NCBI GenBank assembly: GCA_963995525.1
Contig: OZ023217.1
Span: 5,203,405-5,267,404 of the forward strand
Origin: Escarpia spicata
Lineage: Eukaryota > Annelida > Polychaeta > Sabellida > Siboglinidae
Reading direction: 5' to 3'
DNA length: 64,000 bases
Under the pieces are notes generated by a model, which made no database searches, was not told the origin of the DNA, and saw only the letters and a list, made by a program, of their open reading frames with translations. This document shows, in pieces, positions 12,301 to 20,399 of this stretch (its first letter is position 1; each line of letters begins with the position of its first letter). The translations under genes and the position numbers were made by a program.

Positions 12301-15300
12301 GGAAGGTGGTGTTCCTTATTGAGGAGCATTTGAAATGTAAGTCTTGCACAGTGGACTGTGTTGATTGCAGTACAAAATTATGTGAATACTTGGCATCATA
12401 GTCAAGCCATCATTGACATTAGTATTGTGACGTTAGTCTCGATCATCCTACCTCTCACTAGTCTCGTGAGATCACTGCTGATCTCGCGTGTCTTCTAAAA
12501 TACAGCCATTTTGACATACATATGCGTTTGTCTCATTCTCTCATAATATATTACTGTTACAAGTGTATAACACAACATGATGTCAGAAGTTTACCGTCAG
12601 CTGCTTCGCTGTCAAAGCTTCGCTGTCACTGCTTCGCTGAACTTTGATTGATTGAACATTACCGCTTCGCTACTAACGCTTCGCTAGTGCTGCTACGCTG
12701 CTTCACATGTGCTACTGCCAATGACTTGTCGCTTTGCATACTGAACTTTTGGAGATGGCGCAGTCATTCCACGTATCTCCGCCTGATCCCTTTGTGTTCA
12801 CAAAGCCCAACGAGTGGCCAAAGTGGATCAGGCGTTTTGAGCGGTTTCGGCTGGCTTCTGCTCTGAATGAGAAGAGTGAAGCCATGCAGGTGAACGCATT
12901 GGTTTACGCCATGGGCGATGAAGCCGATGATATTATGGCCGGCTTTGGCTTAACAGCTGAAGAAAGGGAGCGGTATGAGGTGGTGAAGTCAAAGTTTGAT
13001 TCACACTTCATAGTTCGTCGGAACACGATTTTCGAGCGGGCTAAGTTCAACCGAAGATGCCTGGCCGAGTTCTGCGATTACGGTCAATTGAACGACGAGA
13101 TGATAAGAGACAGGATTGTCGTGGGAATCAGAGACACGACGCTCTCGCTGAAACTTCAGCTAGACGCTGAGCTTACGCTGAAGCGAGCAATCGACATGGC
13201 ACGTCAGAATGAGGCGGCCAAGCGAGAGCAGGCGATGCTTCGCAACTTTGCTTCCTCTTCAACAAGGACGAGTGTGGACTTCGTCAAGTCAAAGAAGAAA
13301 GTTGGCGGCGGCACGAGACAGAAGACCAACAGGCCTCAAGGAGGTCAGACGCAGGCCACGACCACGAAGACGTCGCGCAAGTGCGAGTTCTGTGGACGGT
13401 CGTCTCATCAGAGAGCAGTCTGTCCGGCGAGAGAAGCCACATGCTTCAGGTGCCACCGCAGTGGTCATTTTTCAACTGTATGTAGGTCATCAAAGGCCGT
13501 CGATACAGTCAGCCGAGACGACGAGGAGGGGTATTCCTTCCTTGGAGAGGTGACGAAAGGTGATCAGCCGTGGTCATCAACGATCAGCCTCGAGGTGATG
13601 AAGACGAAACAACGAGTCGACATGTGCTTCAAGCTCGACACGGGTGCAGACGTCACTGTGATTTCGGCTGCCGACTACCGACGGGCAGGAAGTCCGTCTC
13701 TGGAGATGACGTCGAAGACGCTGGTGGGCGCGAACGACATGGTTCTAAAAGCCCAGGGCAAGTTCGTCGGCAAGCTGTCGCGTGACGGCTCAGTAGTCGA
13801 TGAGGACGTTTACGTCATCAGTGGCCAACGACGGTCACTTCTCAGTCGACGTGTCTGCCAGATGCTCGATCTCGTACGACGTGTGGCGGTCGACTCGGTC
13901 GAAGCGGCCGACGTTATCAGACAAGACAACCCGAAATTGTTTGTAGGGTTGGGTCGCATGCGTGGCGACTACAACATCCAGTTACGCGAGGGGGCGGTCC
14001 CATTTGCGTTGTCGACGCCGCGACGGGTGTCGATTCCTCTGCTCGAGACGGTTCGACAGGAGCTGCAGCGAATGGAAGACACAGGTGTCATCAGGCGAGT
14101 CGAGGCGCCCACAGACTGGTGCGTCGGCATGGTAGTGGTAGCCAAACCGAAGGCAACTACTACGTCGTCAGATGGAGTCGTGACGCACAAAGTGCGTATC
14201 TGTGTCGACCTGACACATCTCAACGAGAGTGTCAGATGTGAAAAGCATGATCTGCCCTCAGTCGACCAGACGCTTGGCCGACTGGCTAGGGCGAAAGTTT
14301 TCACAAAGTTGGATGCCAACTCGGGGTTTTGGCAAATTCCCCTGTCGCCAAACTGTCATGAGCTGACGACGTTCATAACGCCGTTCGGGCGGTATTGCTT
14401 CAGAAGGCTACCGTTCGGCATAACGTCAGCCCCTGAGCACTTCCAGAAGCGCATGAGTGCGGTTCTTGACGGCTTGAGCGGGGTGTTGTGTATGATGGAT
14501 GATATCGTCATCTTCGGCGCGTCATCAGAGGAGCACGACACACGAGTGCGGGCAGTATTCAAGCGACTGGCCGACAACGGAGTGACTTTGAACTTTGCTA
14601 AATGCGAGTTCAGCAAATCAAGCATCACCTACCTGGGTCACGTTGTGACGGCTGAAGGCATCAAGGCCGATCCTGCCAAGGTGAAGGCCATCACAGAGAT
14701 GGGTCAGCCTACAGATGTAGGCCACATACGATGTTTCCTCGGCATGGCGAATCAGCTGGGAAAGTTCTCGCCTACGCTGTCATCAGTTACGCAACCGTTG
14801 CGTGATTTGCTACAGAAGGACAGGCAGTGGTTCTGGGAGCCAAGACCAGTGTCACCTCCAGCGGTCACAGCTCCCACTGGAGTGGTGACACGTTCTGGGA
14901 GATTGGTGATTCCACCACGACGGCTGGACCTATAGTTGAGAGTTGTCTCCAAGCACTCATTGAACTTGGAAGGGAGATGTGACGTTAGTCTCGATCATCC
15001 TACCTCTCACTAGTCTCGTGAGATCACTGCTGATCTCGCGTGTCTTCTAAAATACAGCCATTTTGACATACATATGCGTTTGTCTCATTCTCTCATAATA
15101 TATTACTGTTACAAGTGTATAACACAACAAGTATTTGCCTTCTGTTTGCTTAATTATGCTCGAGCCAGGTATTCCATAATAAAATGCCTGTGTCACTCTC
15201 AGAAGAGACTACACTAAGCAGGCCTGTTGCTAAGAACTGCAGGCTGAGTGTTCTGAAGAAGTATGTTGAGTCAAGTCTGAGGACCTGTACCATTTTAGTT

Positions 15301-18300
15301 GTGTAGCAACTTGCAGTATGTCTAAAGAACCAATAGGATGCTGAACTCTGGTGCTAATCTATCCAGCAAACAGTAGTTTGCTGGTCAATGATAGCCACTG
15401 CCACAACTTGCAGTTAGCATCTTAGTTCTTTGCTGATATTAAAACCTGTGTAAGGACTGAGAGAGCAGAGATAAGAGATCTCCTAAACAAAGGAATGTAT
15501 TGTCAAATGCCAAGTCCTGTTTACATGTACTGGGAGTTCAGTTGTTGGTTGTTTTATTTGGGTGTTTGACCAGAAAGGGATGTCCAATAATTGTACAGTT
15601 GAACTTGATATAAAAAAATATTGTAAATTTATTTTCCAATTTGATTACTTCATTCAATTCAGCTCACTTTGTGGAATTCAATTCCAGTTCAAACTGTTTA
15701 TACTTTTTAAAATTTAACTTAACACCATTTTGTATAAATCCAATTCAATTAAGGATTCTAGATGAGGCTATAGATGGTTATAAAATAGATGAGGCTTTAG
15801 TGAATTATCACTAGACAAAGCTATAGATGATTATAACTGATGAGGCTATAGATGGTTAGCTGAGACTAGCCCATTTGTTGGCTAGGATAACCACAAGGAC
15901 TAACCATAAGGACTAACCGCAAGGCCCATTGCTATTCGGTGCATTTGTGTTGTTCCCACATTCAAGACAACTGAACTTCCTGCTAATAATGATCACCTCT
16001 GGCTTATTGTGAGTAACGGAATAGACAACTTCATGTTAAAATACCACTTGCTCTTGGTGTGTACTGTTTAGAAATAGATGTAGGCAACTTAGTATTACTT
16101 TCTTCCTGCAGGGCTGAGAGACAGAAGAAATCACCAGCCATCAAGAAACAGCCGGACTATGTGTCGTCAAACAGAACACTGGCAAAGGGACCAGACCCAA
16201 CCCTCGTGGTTGGACCACAGATTCACAATCTCCTGTACGTACTCTGTGATCATTACTGATAGCTAATGCTGGCCGTCTAGACGATAACATTGTCGCTTAA
16301 TGCTTGTTATACAGGAATTGTTTTTTCTTCCAGTTGTGCTTCAGAGATGTAGACCTAATTCTGTGACCCAGTTTTGTTGAAAGTTGATGTTGTTCATGCA
16401 CATTTTGTCATTTAGTTAGAGGATTGGCTGTTTTAATTGTTCCCATTATATTTGTCCATGTCCGCAAGAAAAACTGGATCTGTACATATGGAATCCCTCA
16501 AATTAATGTTCACTAGCACATAATGTTTGCATGATGCACTTCGCACGCCGTTGCCTTGTATGTGGATTCCAAGCTACAGACTTCATTGTTACCAGTAGTT
16601 GAAAGCTTTGTTACGCAGTTGTTGTTTTCTGTTTGCGTTGTGTGTGATTCAGCTTGTGTTTTTATGTGGCTTATCCCCACTGTCCCGCCTACAGTGGTGA
16701 CTACGAGTTCGCAGTGGGGCCAGACCACAACAATGTAAAGGGGCCTGACGCCCGTAATCGTGTGGGACCGTGTGCCATACAAAGAACACGGGACCTTCTG
16801 GCAAGAGGACCGGATCCGTACCTTCGCCATGGTCCCCATGGATAGCAGAGGTATTATATATTGTGTGGGTGAATGTTCGGTGTAGATAACACCAACATCC
16901 ATCGGCATCTAATCTACCAAACCGTGATGAAACGGATTGTTTACTTGTGTTTGCTTCCCAAAGAATAAGAAATTCTATCTGTCACAGAAAATAATTTCAT
17001 CCATAAAGTATGTCAAGCTTAGGGGGGGGGTCTGTGGACATGATTTATGAAATGTTAGCTTGTCAAGCTGTTGGTATCAGTGCTTTCATTGTTCAACCAC
17101 TTTTGTGTACATTTCAGCAGTATTGCAATGACAAATCAGCAATGTACTATTGTTTTTGTCACTTTCATAGAATTTGTTATGCAAACAATGGATCAATGCA
17201 GAAAATGGGCCAAAAGGCCCTGAAGTCCTTTGGACTATATGTGACCCCGGCTGATCAAATGGTAGGGGTCAAAAAGTTAAAATGAAGAAACAGGCTGTTA
17301 AAGTTTTACATTATATATGCAAATGGATTGCATGGAAATATTACATGCATGACATTCATATTTGGCACACAGTATGTATGTTATGTTGCAATGATAACTT
17401 GGAGGTAAAAATTTGCTGCTACAAAAACTTATCAAATTATGCCAGATGATGTCTTTATATGTAAACAAAATGATAACACAACATGACTGTGAAGGTTTTG
17501 CATGTGCACATGGAAGTATTAAGTGCATGGCATTCAAAGTTGACTTATTGTATGCATGTTATTAACGTATAGTGCCATGATACACTAGAAATTCGGTGCT
17601 TAGCTAATGATATCATTATACCTGTAATGGTACAAAAGGTGTATTACACCAGAATGTCTCACCCCAGTGCCTACAATGCCTGAAGCCCACTAAGCACTCA
17701 CTTTCCCACACTGGGCAAAAACAACAACACAGCCCTGGCCACACTAAGACTGACCAACAATAAACTGTGTCCATGAGTGACCACTCCAGCCAGTGGCTCA
17801 CTGACCACACACTGACCTAAATTCAGTGCCAGGCTAGCCACCCCAGTGATCAGAGATTGGGCAATATCCAGTTATAAATAGAGTGCAGTGCAGGAGGCTT
17901 ACCGCAGTAGGGAAGTACTAGGAAAATTGAGCATTTTTGGGGGCCTTGAGGTGCCCTTAGAATGATTAAATAAAAAACAGATGTCTTGTGTATAGTGGCA
18001 GTACCCTAAGATACGTCTATGAAAAATGTGAGAAAAAGTTGCTGAAGAGTTTTTAAAAAAATAGGCAAAATGTGAAAATTTACCAGTTTCGGGGGCCCTG
18101 GGGGACACTACGGGGCCCGTAGAATGATTCAATCAAATATAGATTTCTTGTGCATAGTGGCAGTATCCTAAGGTAAGTGTATGCAAAATTAGAGAAAAAA
18201 TTGCTGAATGGTTTCTGAGATATGGCAGCTAACAGTGCACGGCGGACGAATAGTGATGTCATAAGTCCATTGGACCTTCGACCCAAAGGACTAAAAAGCC

Positions 18301-19086
18301 ATAGATGTGATCATTATAATAAGTACAAATCATGGGGATTTACCAAGTGTCACAAGAGGGTGATAGTCTAAAAAATATCCACAAATAGCGGATGTATATT
18401 ATGGGAGGCCACTGAACATAATTCTAGATGTATCGAACTTTAATCGAGCTAGCGTATGCTAACTGTAACTTTGTCCTCCTAGATGTCGTGCAACTCTGGT
18501 GCCAAACTTTAAGGGGTCCAAGACCTCCAGAAGAAAAAGAATGCTTTCACTTTCTTGAAATTTGTCATTGGTTAAGGGGTGTTAGAAGTTTTAGAGTTCA
18601 TACCGTACATTAGACAGACATAAATGGATTGTATGCAACTTCTGTGATTGTTGAATGTTTGAGATCTGTCGTTCAGTTGAGGACGTTTTACATCACTTGT
18701 ATTAACTCAAATAACCGTTCAAATTTACCTTGTAACAAATGTAATGTAAGCCTACTCCTGGAAACCGTCTTCTGCGTCTGTGTGTCACTAGCGCCAACCT
18801 GAGGACGGGCAGTTCTACTAGTGCCAATAAGATCTTGAGTGAATTGTGATGTTTACATCTCTGTAGGCGTGACTACATCATGACAAGAGGAGTAGACATA
18901 TCCTTGGTGCAAGGTCCAGACCCCGACAACCACAAGGGACCGAGTGTTACCGCCCTAGGTCCCAATGTGGACCTACCACAAGGACCACAGTGGCCGGAGT
19001 TGTCCTGTGCACAAGACATCGTCAGGCAGAACACATGCGATAGAGTCTTCGAGATGTTGTGTCTGAGACACAAGACTGCCCTCTAG
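3353..19086 (+). CDS. Spliced gene: two CUE-like domains plus GPD-motif C-terminus
   Basis: Nine exons were found: 3353-3390, 3897-4016, 5261-5493, 7360-7513, 8542-8810, 9801-9858, 16112-16234, 16695-16850 and 18867-19086. Every intron is GT-AG and every phase joins. Reading to the TAG at 16843 gives 381 residues from the first exon base. Residues about 30-70 look like a CUE ubiquitin-binding fold, with an F-P pair at 39-40, a hydrophobic helix and N-x-G at 54-56. Residues about 131-167 look like a second, divergent CUE (EFQSV, VVEMALEVS). A Ser/Pro-rich linker follows, then repeated GPD/GPDP motifs from about residue 305. CUE domains bind ubiquitin, so a ubiquitin-linked role is inferred only. 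Upstream exons may be missing; an ATG lies at 3359. I do not recognise the family. Confidence 0.72.
3897..4016 (+). CDS. CUE/GPD gene, exon with first CUE-like domain
   Basis: This 120-nt exon lies between TTTCCAG and GGAAAG|GTATGG. It encodes REDLAGSRRSSSNGRK and then LKAEFPETERELISDLLE, the N-terminal half of a CUE-like helix bundle. It ends in phase 2. Confidence 0.75.
4649..4689. repeat. Near-perfect 41-bp palindrome in intron
   Basis: Two copies of GTAATGTACATTAC overlap into an almost self-complementary 41-bp block. It lies in an intron of the CUE/GPD gene and has no known function. Confidence 0.7.
5261..5493 (+). CDS. CUE/GPD gene, CUE end and Ser/Pro-rich exon
   Basis: This 233-nt exon lies between TTGTTAG and AACC|GTACGT. 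Joined to the previous exon it completes the CUE-like domain (SNHGNERETRKVLIELGY). It then encodes repeated Thr-Gln-Ser-Pro-Ser-Gly-Gly modules, a low-complexity segment rich in SP/TP dipeptides. Confidence 0.78.
5668..6030 (+). repeat. ~160-bp repeat family, two copies
   Basis: Two copies of the family seen at 1-480 follow a TTTTTAGTCCTTTGGGCTG leader. The inverted copy at 17925-18300 has the matching leader. The block is intronic, between the exons ending at 5493 and starting at 7360. Confidence 0.7.
6540..7230 (+). repeat. Dispersed repeat block, copy 2
   Basis: This block is collinear with 700-1480, sharing TTGAGAAGGGCCCTTGAGAC and CCTCTAAATGCAAGA, and ends in the CCCGGCAGAAA motif. It is intronic and non-coding. 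Confidence 0.65.
7360..7513 (+). CDS. CUE/GPD gene, second CUE-like domain exon
   Basis: This 154-nt exon lies between GATTGCAG and ATGG|GTAGGA. It encodes KQKLQREFQSVSQTVVEMA and then LEVSMYDEAKTRSVL, a divergent CUE-like segment contained within one exon. Confidence 0.78.
7630..7735 (+). repeat. SINE 3' fragment
   Basis: GGGAGTAAAGTGTAAAGGTG, CAGTCCTGAGGCCTGGAT and ACTTACCTTTTT match the 3' region of the SINE at 56895-57220. The tRNA-like head is missing, so the copy is 5'-truncated. Confidence 0.65.
8542..8810 (+). CDS. CUE/GPD gene, Ser/Thr/His-rich exon
   Basis: This 269-nt exon lies between TTGTACAG and CCTG|GTAAGT. Its product is rich in Ser, Thr, Pro and Arg, with a short HSATPHSHSATP repeat. 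It is predicted to be disordered, and no domain is visible. Confidence 0.78.
9622..9780. mobile_element. Possible MITE with AACCTCGCT inverted ends
   Basis: AACCTCGCT at 9622-9630 is inverted as AGCGAGGTT at 9768-9776, followed by TCACTGTA. The ends resemble the CAGTG-GAACCTCGC type of Tc1/mariner/pogo-class termini and the copy at 19537-19712. The left end is degraded. It lies immediately upstream of the exon at 9801, and its right end may overlap that exon's branch-point region. Confidence 0.4.
9801..9858 (+). CDS. CUE/GPD gene, short basic exon
   Basis: This 58-nt exon lies between CTATTGTAG and GCAAG|GTAGGA. It encodes ARHTKRPAHKAPVTKSRPAR, a very basic stretch that could be a nuclear-localisation or nucleic-acid contact segment (inference). 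The next intron, 6.25 kb, holds a minisatellite and a Gypsy element. Confidence 0.7.
11133..12123 (+). repeat. ~29-30-bp minisatellite, about 32 units
   Basis: Degenerate units based on GTGCCACCCCTGATAGGTGG followed by GCCAGTAGA are repeated head to tail. Several variants (CATGGATGGGCCAATAGA) alternate along the array. It lies in the 6.3-kb intron of the CUE/GPD gene. Long minus-strand ORFs here (HSTGPP, GVALYW) are by-products of the repeat and are not supported as genes. Confidence 0.9.
12426..12577 (+). repeat. 5' LTR of the Gypsy element
   Basis: This is the 152-bp left LTR, bounded TGT...ACA and identical by eye to 14978-15129. It is preceded by the target duplication AGTAT. Confidence 0.95.
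12755..14935 (+). CDS. Gypsy Gag-protease-RT fusion ORF lacking RNase H and integrase
   Basis: The first ATG, at 12755, gives 726 codons. Residues 1-200 are Gag-like. Two zinc knuckles (CEFCGRSSHQRAVC, then CFRCHRSGHFSTVC) begin near residues 209 and 229. The aspartic protease signature LDTGADVTVIS is near 293. Reverse transcriptase runs from about 420 to 680, with VRICVDLTHLN, FTKLDANSGFWQIPL, the catalytic MMDD near 579 and TYLGHVV. At about residue 692 (QWFWE) the tether that normally leads to RNase H is replaced by PRPVSPPAV...TRSGRLVIPPRRLDL, which looks like the usual Pol C-terminus. So RNase H and integrase are deleted in frame. Gag and Pol share one frame with no frameshift signal. 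Confidence 0.93.
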   Translation: MAQSFHVSPPDPFVFTKPNEWPKWIRRFERFRLASALNEKSEAMQVNALVYAMGDEADDIMAGFGLTAEERERYEVVKSKFDSHFIVRRNTIFERAKFNRRCLAEFCDYGQLNDEMIRDRIVVGIRDTTLSLKLQLDAELTLKRAIDMARQNEAAKREQAMLRNFASSSTRTSVDFVKSKKKVGGGTRQKTNRPQGGQTQATTTKTSRKCEFCGRSSHQRAVCPAREATCFRCHRSGHFSTVCRSSKAVDTVSRDDEEGYSFLGEVTKGDQPWSSTISLEVMKTKQRVDMCFKLDTGADVTVISAADYRRAGSPSLEMTSKTLVGANDMVLKAQGKFVGKLSRDGSVVDEDVYVISGQRRSLLSRRVCQMLDLVRRVAVDSVEAADVIRQDNPKLFVGLGRMRGDYNIQLREGAVPFALSTPRRVSIPLLETVRQELQRMEDTGVIRRVEAPTDWCVGMVVVAKPKATTTSSDGVVTHKVRICVDLTHLNESVRCEKHDLPSVDQTLGRLARAKVFTKLDANSGFWQIPLSPNCHELTTFITPFGRYCFRRLPFGITSAPEHFQKRMSAVLDGLSGVLCMMDDIVIFGASSEEHDTRVRAVFKRLADNGVTLNFAKCEFSKSSITYLGHVVTAEGIKADPAKVKAITEMGQPTDVGHIRCFLGMANQLGKFSPTLSSVTQPLRDLLQKDRQWFWEPRPVSPPAVTAPTGVVTRSGRLVIPPRRLDL
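14978..15129 (+). repeat. 3' LTR of the Gypsy element
   Basis: This is the 152-bp right LTR, identical by eye to the left one. It is preceded by a purine-rich tract and followed by AGTAT. Confidence 0.95.
16112..16234 (+). CDS. CUE/GPD gene, first GPD-motif exon
   Basis: This 123-nt exon lies between TTCCTGCAG and CTCCT|GTACGT. It encodes AERQKKSPAIKKQPDYVSS and then LAKGPDPTLVVGPQIHNLL. This starts the GPD-motif array. It ends in phase 2, which fits either of the two following exons. Confidence 0.75.
16695..16850 (+). CDS. CUE/GPD gene, GPD exon with in-frame TAG and two donors
   Basis: After the acceptor CCTACAG the exon encodes GDYEFAVGPDHNNVKGPDA and then LLARGPDPYLRHGPHG, followed by TAG at 16843-16845. 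Two phase-2 donors are possible. One, at 16818 (ATCC|GTACCT), removes the TAG. The other, at 16851 (AGAG|GTATTA), keeps it. Either join would be in phase with the exon at 18867. The exon could equally be the end of a short isoform. Confidence 0.65.
17180..17430 (-). repeat. Inverted partner of the 2640-3000 repeat
   Basis: The reverse complement is collinear with 2640-3000 without its ~115-bp insertion. A weaker second copy seems to follow at about 17460-17560. It is intronic and non-coding. Confidence 0.55.
17925..18300 (-). repeat. ~160-bp repeat family, inverted copies
   Basis: The reverse complement shows the same leader (TTTTTAGTCCTTTGGG) and two repeats of the 5668-6030 family. It lies in the last intron of the CUE/GPD gene. 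Confidence 0.7.
18867..19086 (+). CDS. CUE/GPD gene, terminal GPD exon
   Basis: After the acceptor TCTCTGTAG the exon encodes RDYIMTRGVDISLVQGPDPD, with further GP motifs (GPSVT, GPNVDLPQGPQ), and stops at TAG 19084-19086. Its opening residues (R/G-DY) parallel the previous exon, suggesting exon duplication or alternative last exons. A candidate poly(A) signal lies at 20361. Confidence 0.68.
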
Positions 19087-19536
19087 TGGCCAGATCCTAA
19101 ATCATCGTCTTGTCTACTGCAGGCAGACTGAGTTAATTGTATGTGTTAATAACCATATTGTGACGAGACTTGCGACTCCAACACTCATTCTGAGATCCAG
19201 GTCCACTGAGGCTGAGGGGTCGTCTCGTTGATGTTGTCATTGTAGCTACTGTTAAGGGAGGTCACAGAAGTTCACAAAGTCAAAGCTACTTGTTTAGCTT
19301 TGGTTCAACCTGTTCCCCCAGCCAATACATCGTGTGGGACTTGTGACTTTTATGATCACAAATGTTGATTGCTATTATTGTTGGCGTCAGTCTGCGTTAA
19401 CCTGTTTCATCCGCTAGGTGAAGTAATTGTAGTAGTAATTTATTTCCTATCGCAGTACGTGGTGTCAACCAAACCCTACACATATTTCGGGACTTGTATA
19501 TTATAAATATATTTCACTGAGACATGTGTACGAGTA

Positions 19537-19712
19537 CAGTGGAACCTCACTGTTAAGGCCACCCTCGCGACTGGGCAACACTGACCCAAATAGCGAGGTG
19601 ATCGTAATCGTAGGACTACTTTCCTATACTTGACGGTTACAAAAGTAATGTGGGACTGTGCCAGGGTGTGGTGGCTGTGTCACCCACGTGACTGTAAAGT
19701 GAGGTTGTACTG
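19537..19712. mobile_element. MITE-like element in 3' UTR of the CUE/GPD gene
   Basis: The left end CAGTGGAACCTCACTGTTA is imperfectly inverted as TAAAGTGAGGTTGTACTG. The element is 176 bp with no ORF. A TA dinucleotide precedes the left end. The end sequence is typical of Tc1/mariner/pogo-class MITEs (family assignment is inference). Confidence 0.5.
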
Positions 19713-20360
19713 GACGAAGTACTCAGAATATGTGTTTGGTGGTCAATGGTGGACATGTAGACAATACTCAAGCATTTAGAGCATGATTTCTCAAAATTGC
19801 ATTTTTTTTAAGTACCGTGTTAAAATGATGTTAGTTTGCCCCCCCCCCCCCCCCCCCCCATTAAACGTGGCATCATCTCACTGATGTCGTTGCAAAGCAG
19901 TTTTGTCCTCTTTCAAACGGGAGCTGTAACTAGAACAATGGATGGCCTAATGAGGCTCTACATGGTGAAGAGCCACGTATATACACAGTTCCTATGCAGT
20001 GATAGCCTTAGAGTTTCTACCTGGATTATTTTGTCTCCACACATGTAATTATGACGACTCTGAGTGGAACTGTCAACAGAGATGACTCCAGTGTTACCGT
20101 TCCTCTTTGTGAACTTTTAACCCAACTACAACATAGAAATGTTTTTTCTTTTTATAATTTATAACAATTATATAATTATAAATAATATATGTTGAAAACT
20201 CGTAGCTGGATGACTGTAACGTTTAAAAAAATTGTCAGTAAACAATGATGCTTGATATTAGAGCTACATTGGGCATTATCTGCAAGGTCAGTTAGGATAT
20301 ATCCTGTTTTGTTATGATATTCTTATCACAGGTTAATGTGTTTGTATAAAGTTTCTCACA

Positions 20361-20366
20361 AATAAA
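20361..20366 (+). promoter_or_regulatory. Candidate poly(A) signal for the CUE/GPD gene
   Basis: AATAAA lies about 1.27 kb downstream of the TAG at 19086, followed within 30 nt by TA/TG-rich sequence. It is the first clear hexamer I noticed in the presumed 3' UTR. Confidence 0.4.
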
Positions 20367-20399
20367 GGCACTGTCAAATATATATATATGTATGTCAGT

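Larger units (their letters stand above)
12426..15129 (+). mobile_element. Gypsy-type LTR retrotransposon, internally deleted, recent
   Basis: The element is 2704 bp. Direct terminal repeats of 152 bp (12426-12577 and 14978-15129), starting TGTGACG and ending ACAACA, show no differences by eye. A 5-bp target duplication AGTAT flanks the element at 12421-12425 and 15130-15134. After the 5' LTR the sequence TGATGTCAGAAGT resembles the primer-binding region of many animal Gypsy elements. GGAAGGGAGA just before the 3' LTR is a polypurine tract. It lies in sense orientation in an intron of the CUE/GPD gene. Identical LTRs mean a very recent insertion. RNase H and integrase are absent, so it could only have moved with help in trans, unless the deletion followed insertion. 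Confidence 0.95.

Noticed and set aside
16843..16845. Genome-wide reassignment of TAG to an amino acid
   Set aside because: TAG terminates CR1 ORF2 at 60935-60937 and the CUE/GPD gene's last exon. Alternative splicing is a simpler explanation.
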